A stretch of DNA of 64,000 nt, from contig OX419341.1 in the NCBI GenBank assembly GCA_948470475.1, positions 6,187,853 to 6,251,852 on the forward strand, read 5' to 3'. The notes beneath the pieces were generated by a model. It was not told the DNA's origin and did not search any database. It was given only the letters and a program-made list of their open reading frames with translations. Below are positions 56,855-64,000 of this stretch, in pieces. Position 1 is the first letter of the stretch, and every line of letters begins with the position of its first letter. This DNA comes from Galaxea fascicularis. Lineage: Eukaryota; Cnidaria; Anthozoa; Scleractinia; Euphylliidae. A program made the translations under genes and the position numbers.

Positions 56855-57314
56855 TTATTAATAATACACTTGAAAAAATAGACTACTTATAAAGTGACTA
56901 CTGAGGTACGCAGAAGGCATTGCCCTCGATCCTCCGAAACTTGGAGAAGCTTCGAAAATATCCGGAGTTCACCGGAAGTGTTCGCGTGATCTTCGGCAAT
57001 CGTCGGAAGTGTTCGGGTAATCTTCGGCAAGTTTCGGAAGTATTCGGGTGATCGTTGGAAATCGTCGGAAGCATTCGGGTGGTCTTCGGTGATCTTCGTG
57101 TGGTCTTCGGAAATCTTCGGAAGGTTTCGCACGATATTCGGCGGTCTTCGAAATACATCGGTTGGTCTTCGGAAGTCTTCGATTCTTCGTTTTAACTCCG
57201 GAAATCTTCGTTGTAATTTGCACTGGTGTTACACTTTCTGCACTTTGTTACACTTGAACTGCACTGCTCTCAGCCAATCACAATCGAGTAATTCTTTCAA
57301 GTGTATTATTAAGC
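56855..57314. mobile_element. TIR element with an internal minisatellite
   Basis: TTAATAATACACTTGAAA (about 56858-56875) and its inverse TTTCAAGTGTATTATTAA (about 57295-57312) enclose about 460 bp. Most of the interior is the minisatellite listed next. Confidence 0.65.
56930..57215. repeat. degenerate minisatellite (TCTTCGG-based)
   Basis: About ten imperfect units of roughly 27 nt built from CTTCGGAAGTGTTCGGGTGA and TCTTCGG/AATC blocks. Its reading frames (repeats of PKITRTLP and EDHPN) are artefacts of the unit length being divisible by three. Confidence 0.9.
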
Positions 57315-57320
57315 GGAAAA

Positions 57321-57700
57321 TTAGAATAACAATGGTATGATACAGCAACTAATTACAAAGAAAGATTTATTTACATGAAACAATTGTTGATTTAGGGAGG
57401 GCTTCTCCCAGTGAATATGCACTGTCTCCTTGAGTTTTAATTGTGTCCGTGTTGTTGCTTGATCTATGACAACAAAGCACTCGCTCGAACAAAGTGTCCG
57501 ACACCTGGGTGAATCCTGTAAATGGTTGAAAATGTGAGAGGCCTTATCCATATTTAAGTGCTCGTTTATGCGCGTGCAAATGTGTCGGAAGTCTCGCCGA
57601 CATAGCAAGCACCGCAGCCTGCACACCTGAATCTATAAACAACGCATGATTTGATAATTACGCTATTTTTCATCATAACTCTTTGGCTTCTAGTGTCTTC
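57321..57700 (-). pseudogene. Penelope-like element: GIY-YIG endonuclease fragment
   Basis: The minus strand gives SCVVYRFRCAGCGACYVGET, the GIY-YIG core of Penelope type with its Cys residues. A frameshift near 57583 follows, then RHICTRINEHLNMDKASHIF, and later QLKLKETVHIHWEKPSLNQQ. The Arg and Glu expected for catalysis are visible. The frameshift and absence of RT upstream make it a fragment. Confidence 0.75.
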
Positions 57701-59466
57701 TGTTTTGCACTACGGGCAAACGAGGTCAGTGTATCAATGCTGAAAAGTCCTCGCCCTTCCAGCAATTAGCCTCTTTGTCTTATTACCTCTAACACGCGCA
57801 GTATAAATAAAGTATTAATACAATGACTTTCTTCCCTATCCTATGAAGTATGTAGCACATGGGACTGATTATTTAAAGGGATTGGGAGGAGGATACGCCA
57901 GACCCCGATGGTCAGAAACGGTTAACTATCTGCGAAAAACCTAATAAGTATATTGATTTAGCAATGTAAAAAGCAATAATAGCGCTTTCAGTTTAAGAAA
58001 AGAAAGTTTTTTTGCTTTTTTTTTGTATATTGCAAAACAAGTTTCGACAGTAATTCTGTCGCCTTCACTTGTAAAACGCAAGTGCAGAGCTGAATACCTA
58101 CTATGCTTATACATTAAATAAGAGTGGCAGAATAGTTAAGAAAACGCGACAATGCGTAATTATTCATTATACAATTTATTACGGATATACTAGTTGTCAT
58201 ATAATACCCGACACAAAAAAAGAAGAAAAATTAAAAGTGGATCACATCACATGCATTATTTGCCCCGCCAATTTAACACTTTCGTAACCGGATAATTCCA
58301 ATGTAGCCCGCGTATAGATAAGATTGCGTCTGCCATTTTTCTAGTTTCCCTTTTTATTATAGCCCATTCGTTCTTATGAAATTATACTTTCAAAAAATCG
58401 GGAGTTGACTGTAATCCCGGCAAAGTGAGAAATTAGCCACGTTTGGTTACTTATCTACCTTACCAAAATATACAGAAATTTGATCTACTCTTTTAACTGA
58501 TCTTGACATTGCTCTGAACATTTGACACTGGGGACACTTCTTTCGTGTCCGAAAACCAGAAAGCCGCCAAAATCCGTCAAAACTTTGCTTTAATCGAGCC
58601 CGGAAAGAGTAGTTATGTATTGAAAATATCATGATGTTGCTCTTAAGTAAATAAAATTTCATTAACTCGTCAGTGTAATAATGTGTTAACCATATAATGG
58701 CAAACCGCGGGGAGATGCATATGGCAGGCAGGCAAACATAAATGTAGCATGTATTGTCACCGAATCAGCGGTCATTAATTTAAAGGCACATGAGTCGCCG
58801 GACTTCATTTACCCCAAAGCAGTAAAAAGGTAATAAGATCGCACCATTTCCTTCTTTACTTGATCGTGGTCTACCTATTTGCTTTTTATGTCGTACTAAT
58901 ACTACGCCCATTATACCGGCGAGGAGCTGTTTTCCTTTCGAATGTTGATAATTTGCATACTGTGAAAACTGATTAATAATTTCACAGATATATACACTGC
59001 AAATACACTTTGGAATTTTCCATTAAGATTTCAGCCTAACAAATGTTCATCATTTAGTGTACTGAGCTTTTCTTACACACGGCACGGACTGAAACAAATT
59101 GCATTTACTTTAAGCAAATTTGAATTATGGAAAGAAAATTCAGTAACATTTTTAAGAAATGATGGGAAATCTTCGATTTTACGAATTCGATTCCAGTGTT
59201 TTCGCATTCACGAACTGAATGTTGCAGGTGAAAAAAAATTGTCCCCGTACGGGTCACTAGCAAACGTTTTTCCTTATTGGTTTAGGCACAAGGCATCCAA
59301 AGCTTTGAAAAACAGCTCTTAAATCTATAACAATTTTCACAAGCCATTCTTTTTGTTTTCTGGTACATCATTCTGCCATTTTTTAACCATGCAGCCAACT
59401 GACACACCACTGAAGCCGTGGTTCACTTCATCCTAACAGTTTTGCGATGCTTAAATATAATGACCA
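57701..59466. other. intergenic stretch
   Basis: At 58029-58085, AAGTTTCGACAGTAATTCTG, then TCGCCTTCACTTGTAAAACG, looks like another Penelope 3' signature. A minus-strand frame at 58447-58662 with true ATG has CPQC but no signal or domain. No gene is supported. Confidence 0.35.
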
Positions 59467-59745
59467 AAATATTCCATTAAGTTCGTTTCTTTATGAATCT
59501 GCCCTTACTGCATCAAAAGTACCCCCGGTCAGCTTCTTTTGAAAACATCTTTGGTATCACTCAAACTCTAAAAGCTTTGATTGTTACTGATGATCAATAG
59601 GCCTTAACCTCACAAATATTCCATATTAAGTTCGTATCTTTATGAATGTGCCCTTACTAGATCGAAGCCCCTCCGGTCAGCTTCTTTAGACACTCAAACC
59701 CTTTGAACGAATTGTTACTGACGATCAATGGGCCTTAACTTCATA
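59467..59745. repeat. tandem duplication across the 3' end of GPCR gene 2
   Basis: Copy 1 at 59467-59613 and copy 2 at 59614-59745 share TATGAATCTGCCCTTACT-like, CCGGTCAGCTTCTTT, TTGTTACTGA and GATCAATAGGCCTTAAC-like blocks. Copy 2 contains the stop codon and last nine codons of the GPCR. Copy 1 lies in its 3' flank. Confidence 0.8.
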
Positions 59746-60830
59746 CCTATAACTTTTCCTACCTCACATGTTTCAATATGCTTAGAAGCATTTTTGCTAA
59801 GGGCGGCAGGAACACATATTAAGGAACAAGCGTGAATAAGATTCTTTAGTCCATTGCGGTAATTTGCACTGAGCGAAAAGTAAATAACTGGGTTTATAGA
59901 AGTGTGTAGATATGCCAAATATAAAACGCACTTCCCGACGAATTTCATGCTGCAAGGTGGCTCCATTTTTTTGTTATTCCACCCATAAATCACTACGTAT
60001 TTGTAAATTATAAATGGAAACCAGCAGATACCAAATGCAATGACCACAATGAGAAGCATACGAAGCACTTTTTGATTTCGCCTGTTTCGATCTCGGCGTC
60101 GCTGTCCAACGTTGCTTCCCTCCTCTGGAATTGGCATACGCCTAAGTTTGACGAGAATTATTGTGTGAAGGACGGCCACGATAATAAATGGAATGAAAGC
60201 AAACAGTATTGTGCGAATAAGAAATTCGATATTCCAGACGAGGTCGGAATTTGCAAGAAGCGGCTCCCAACTCTGTGTGCAGATTATTGCATCTTCCTCG
60301 GTGGATAACTTAAACGTGAAGAGATGTGATGAATACATGAGAGACGCTGCCAGCCAAATCAACAATATCATCACTTTATACCGCTTGCGTTGATTGAGAT
60401 TTGCACCGATGATGGGTCTCGCAATTGTGCAGTAACGCTCAATGGCAATCGTCAGCAGGCTCAGCAACGACACGGCAACAGTGACATCTTGGAAAAAGTA
60501 AACAATTTTGCAAAAGGCTTCTCCTGCTATTCCAGTAACAAACCATGCCTCCGGGGAGGTGAATATCTGTGTCACAGCTTTAGGAATGACAAACACACTG
60601 CACAGGAAATCTGAAGCAGCCATGTTTACAATTAACAAGTTCACGTTTGTTGGTATCTTTCGGTCTCTGTACACCACAATGATTACCAATGTGTTACCTA
60701 TGAGAGATGTTAGTAGGATAAAAACACAAGTGAAGGCTTCGGCAATTTCCGCAGTTTTTTGATTCAAGACAACACAAGGCTCATCCCAGTGTTCCTCGAC
60801 CATTGGTTCTGAGTTATTGGTAACGTTCAT
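59715..60830 (-). CDS. class A (rhodopsin-type) GPCR, neuropeptide-receptor-like
   Basis: An intronless frame of 371 residues from ATG 60830. The codon nine upstream that could be read as a start is TTG. Glycosylation sites NVT and NNS precede TM1. Landmarks: GNTLVII in TM1 (N46), AASD in TM2 (D74), C107, ERY at 131-133, W159 in TM4, C184 in loop 2 (CTQSWEPLLAN), P214 in TM5, a basic loop 3 (RRRDRNRRNQK), CWFP at 269-272, NPVIY at 313-317 and Cys residues after helix 8. All canonical switches are intact, unlike GPCR 1, which has DRF and SPFLY. The shared loop 2 W-x-P-L-L-x-N and FFQD/FVQD in TM3 support paralogy with GPCR 1. The frame stays open upstream of the ATG for about 39 codons to a possible acceptor at 60947, so a longer N-terminus cannot be excluded. 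Confidence 0.92.
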   Translation of the reverse strand: MNVTNNSEPMVEEHWDEPCVVLNQKTAEIAEAFTCVFILLTSLIGNTLVIIVVYRDRKIPTNVNLLIVNMAASDFLCSVFVIPKAVTQIFTSPEAWFVTGIAGEAFCKIVYFFQDVTVAVSLLSLLTIAIERYCTIARPIIGANLNQRKRYKVMILLIWLAASLMYSSHLFTFKLSTEEDAIICTQSWEPLLANSDLVWNIEFLIRTILFAFIPFIIVAVLHTIILVKLRRMPIPEEGSNVGQRRRDRNRRNQKVLRMLLIVVIAFGICWFPFIIYKYVVIYGWNNKKMEPPCSMKFVGKCVLYLAYLHTSINPVIYFSLSANYRNGLKNLIHACSLICVPAALSKNASKHIETCEVGKVIGMKLRPIDRQ

Positions 60831-61096
60831 ACTTGTTAAACGACCGAACCCAGGCAATGCTCTAACCAGAAATTTTCTCCAACCATACGGCCAATATTCA
60901 CGAACGTTTGTAGCTGAGAAAACATTATAAACCTGCGGATTCTGTTAAGCGATTTGCATATAGTATTGGCATATCATAATTAGTCATAAAAACCAATAGC
61001 AAGAAGCAGGCTCTGGTTGGCAAACGATCTTGAAGAATTGACATCTTATCTGTCAAATACAGGTGCTTCATAAGGTGTCTTCCCTGGGTTAATTAC

Positions 61097-61264
61097 CTTT
61101 GCGTTTCGGAAGTATTGTCTACCATAGAAAGCACAGATCGGGTTTAACTTTTGGAGACCAAAAGTCGGTATGGCCATGCAGTCTGTTTCCTGACAATTTT
61201 CGTTTCTCTCTCTAAAATACTGGTGGCTCATGTTTCCATGAAAACAAGAGAAAAGTGGATTCAT
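61097..61264 (-). other. possible upstream exon of GPCR gene 2
   Basis: ATG 61264 opens 56 codons (MNPLFSCFHGNMSHQYFRER onward) ending at an AAG/GTAATT donor in phase 0. An acceptor-like GCTTAACAG on the same strand ends at about 60947, after which the GPCR frame is open in phase 0. There is no signal peptide. Could be a coding exon, a 5' UTR exon or chance. Confidence 0.28.
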
Positions 61265-63343
61265 AACCCGGAAAGGGTAGTGAAAGCAGTGTAGAGACCG
61301 AGTAGTTTAGCTGAACAAAACAATGACATGGTTACTGTGAATCAAGAGTAATTTTAACCTTTTTTTGAACACAGTCAATTATTTCGCGGTATAATTTGTC
61401 TCGTTTTTTCAAGCGCTTCCATTAGTTAACAATTCAAGGACAACTGAGCAAGACACCTTGTAGTCTCGTTGTTAAAAAAGGGGCACTTCCCTGCTAATCT
61501 TTACTTGAACAAAAGGCCGGGGACTTCCCTTTTTTGCGCTGCTTCGCTGAACGGTAGCCCTAATAATACACCTTGCATGAAAATTGCAAATTTTGTACTA
61601 TATGGGACGGGAGGTGAACACACTCTCTCTCAGTACATGCCTAACAAAGAGAGATACACTGCCTTCAGGTTTCCTCGCAAATCTTTAAATTTCGCCGTGC
61701 TGAATCAGCAAATTAAATGATGTCAGTCTTGAACGGCATGACATTCCACATGTCGGACCTTTGTTTCAAATTTATCGAGAAATTCCCGAAAAAAAATTGC
61801 ACTCCAGTTCAAGCATCTGAATTTTGCTGAGCCGTATGAAATTTATGCTTTAGTTTAAATTCAGTTTTGGCGAAAATAACTGGCGAAAGACAAATGCACG
61901 CAAAAGACAATTATAATACAACCTCTGATTCAAAAGTCGAACCATTGCTTAACTAAGTCTGGACACTAGTTGACTGTATTGTATTCGACTCGGCTGAAGT
62001 GTCAACTCTGCCAGATGCAATGCAATGGCTATTTGCATTGGAGTGACAAGCCGAATACTTTAAAAATGTTGTAAAATGAAGGGTGGGAGTCTTGATTAAG
62101 TTGATGCTCAAAGTAGTTATAACTGTCACACAGAACAGAATGCGTTCGATTCCACAGAACTAGCTGCGGAAGGTTTGGACTGTATGCCTTGAGCTTAAAC
62201 GTCCAATTGTTCTTTCTTATAATAAGTAATACCGGCTTGTGTTAAGTCACAGTCTAAGCAAAAATGTTTCAGTTTGAGACTGAAAGATAATCTTAGCTTG
62301 TCTAGAAATATCCATCATTGCTTAATATTGTTTGTGTGTTTTTGCTGGGTTTTTTTGTAACTTAGTCTTCTGATATAACACAATCAAGAAGGCAAAGACC
62401 TTCGAATAGATTCAACGTGCATGATATTCGGTGCGGTAATTGGTCTGAAAATAGGAAATAAAAAAAACATAAAGGTTTCTGAAAAAACAATGTAAATAAT
62501 CATAGGTTTTTGCCGTTGATGACAAACATTTCCCTTCTCTGTATAAAGTGCTGAATATTCTAATTTCTTAGTAATATCTAAGGTGACCCGTATTTGATTA
62601 TTCTGGCATAGTAGAAGGGAGGACCTCACAATTAACAAAGGAATTAAAAAGAACCCTGAGGGAAACTTCATAGAGGTGTTATTTGTTTTAACCTGCAAAC
62701 ATCTGGCACTAATATACTACAATGACAGAAAATAGAAGATTAAGTCGGACATCCATATTTACAGGTCAGTACGGGTATAACTGATTATGATGCTTCCCGG
62801 CCAACGACGGGTAAATTGGAGAAATAATGTGAAAAGGCTAATGGTGTTTACTTTATTACTAGCTAAAAAATAAAGGTTATGAGAAAGCCTCCGGGCTAAT
62901 GGTGGATTTCTACTGATGTATGGAAGGTCGCGCGTAAAAGTGAAAAAGATGAACGAGTTTCAACTTTTACGTTTACGTAAGTAAAGCCAAATGAATTAAT
63001 AGTTTACGTGCGAATACGCACATAAAACTTCGCGACAGTGGAAATCCACCCAAGCAAAAGCTTTTTAGTGGACTGACGTCATGCAAAAAACGCAAAGGCG
63101 ACAAACAGTGTTCTGAGTAAAACACCTCCCAACACTGAAACGAAATATACGATGTTGTCGAGCTCACGGTTTGCAAGGAAACGACCAAACACGGGGGAAG
63201 GACGGTCATTTTGTCCAGATGAAAATCACTGCGCTGGGGGAGTACGGTGCGTTACATTTGACCGGAAATCGCTTAGTACAAAGCCCGCGAAAATATTTCA
63301 CCCGCGATACTTTGCTTTTGCCATATTTTTGTGAACATCATGG
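61265..63343. other. intergenic stretch
   Basis: A minus-strand frame around 62660-62384 has a signal-like start (MKFPSGFFLIPLLIVRSS) and a pyrimidine-rich acceptor near 62445, but no convincing donor pairs with it. No gene is supported. Confidence 0.35.
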
Positions 63344-63503
63344 CAATCAGACATGGTTTGATGCTACTCTGGTTTGAAAATTGATGAATGTAACATAAAA
63401 AGTTACAATTCACGACCCTACAATTCACGGGTCGTGAATTGTAACTTTTTAAATTACATTCATCAATTTTCAAACCAGAGTAGCATCAAACCATGTCTGA
63501 TTG
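63344..63503. mobile_element. palindromic MITE with 75-bp arms
   Basis: CAATCAGACATGGTTTGATG through AGTTACAATTCACGACC is mirrored after a short loop (about 63417-63428). A single diverged arm is at 30533-30605. Confidence 0.9.
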
Positions 63504-63703
63504 TCCACCTGGTTGCAGTGTGAACTTGAACAAACATCATGGCAAGCTAACAACAATCCTTTTCAGAGCTATATATCAACTAGCTGTTCATTTTCGTGCT
63601 ACTCGCATATTCATACTTGCAGCATTTGAGCTTTTCGGCAACACTTTCCGTCGTTACGGTAAGGCCATATGTTATATCAGAAGTAAAATTAAGGATTTTA
63701 AAA

Positions 63704-63786
63704 TCATCACACGTGTTTTCAGAAGTTGCTGAAATTGCCCGAGTCGCGCAGCAATTTCAGCAACTTCTGAAAACAAAAGTGATGAG
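63704..63786. repeat. near-perfect hairpin
   Basis: TTTTCAGAAGTTGCTGAAAT, then TGC, and its inverse are separated by 12 nt. The arms extend outward as ATCATCAC and GTGATGAG. Confidence 0.9.
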
Positions 63787-64000
63787 TAATCTTTAACTTT
63801 ACTCGGCCCCATGCGATTACTTGTTTATCACTAGAAGGGAAAAATTAATTAGGGAATCGTACATGCAGTGTATTCATTTCTCATTGGAATCCCGTGAACG
63901 CGAGTACAAATTCACGAACCAATCGCTTCAATGAGATTTAACCAAAGCCTCTGAAAAGTCCTGGCCAAAAAAGCAAATTTCGTTTCAACTGAATCACGTT
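63787..64000. other. window end
   Basis: Nothing recognisable. Confidence 0.4.

Noticed and set aside
56887..57223. Three overlapping repetitive protein frames
   Set aside because: Translations of a 27-nt minisatellite in all three frames.
62384..62698. Minus-strand signal-like frame with a Cys-containing exon after TTTTCAG near 62445
   Set aside because: Donor and acceptor phases could not be reconciled, and a nearby alternative start (MDVRLNLLFSVIVVY) runs into a stop. It might be a dead family member but is not supportable.

Overview
The window is animal nuclear DNA, most likely from an anthozoan cnidarian and probably a stony coral. It is AT-rich, with sparse small genes, two intronless class A GPCR genes, tRNA-headed SINEs, palindromic MITEs, Penelope-like retroelement debris and piggyBac/Harbinger remnants. 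The species cannot be named from the sequence. No rRNA, CRISPR or prokaryotic feature is visible.

The main result is a set of small, two-exon secreted-peptide genes that do not show up as single long reading frames. Six appear to be paralogues: 3959-5216(-), 21754-23198(-), 32302-33239(-), 39824-40262(-), 43814-45069(-) and 49848-50598(+). Exon 1 encodes a signal peptide plus a short linker. A phase-0 intron follows. Exon 2 encodes a short C-terminal module of 29-36 codons. In three members the module carries R-[QN]-[LI]-C-x6-G-C, a 9-residue Cys ring; the other three have lost one or both cysteines. Four members also share a Cys at the end of the signal-peptide region. A seventh, different gene (17346-19719, -, phase-1 intron) looks like a neuropeptide prepropeptide with two Gly-Lys-Arg amidation/cleavage sites, one of which closes a Cys-containing peptide.

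Two related GPCR genes lie in the same window: 12588-13679(+), among the peptide genes, and 59715-60830(-), beyond the last one. They share features of peptide receptors, including a W-x-P-L-L-x-N stretch in extracellular loop 2. That the receptors bind these peptides is only a guess from proximity.

Layout. 0-3.6 kb: foldback repeat, dead piggyBac transposase, and a foldback holding a recombinase-like fragment. 3.9-5.3 kb: peptide gene 1. 6-11 kb: two TTAA-flanked MITEs and a SINE. 12.6-13.7 kb: GPCR 1. 15-17 kb: MITEs. 17.3-19.7 kb: neuropeptide-like precursor, with SINEs in its intron. 21.7-23.2 kb: peptide gene 2. 25-31.4 kb: SINE and MITEs. 32.3-33.2 kb: peptide gene 3. 35-39.5 kb: microsatellite, a PC4-like ORF, a Penelope fragment and an inverted copy of the 5' foldback repeat. 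39.8-50.6 kb: three peptide genes, a Harbinger-type MITE, a SINE cluster, and a ~1.2 kb segmental duplication that copied the upstream half of one peptide gene. 51-57.7 kb: a long-TIR foldback with an 11-bp target duplication, MITEs, a minisatellite inside a TIR element and Penelope fragments. 59.5-60.8 kb: GPCR 2, with a tandem duplication across its stop codon. 63.3-63.8 kb: two palindromes.

All splice sites, signal peptides and repeat boundaries were read by eye. No database or RNA evidence was available.
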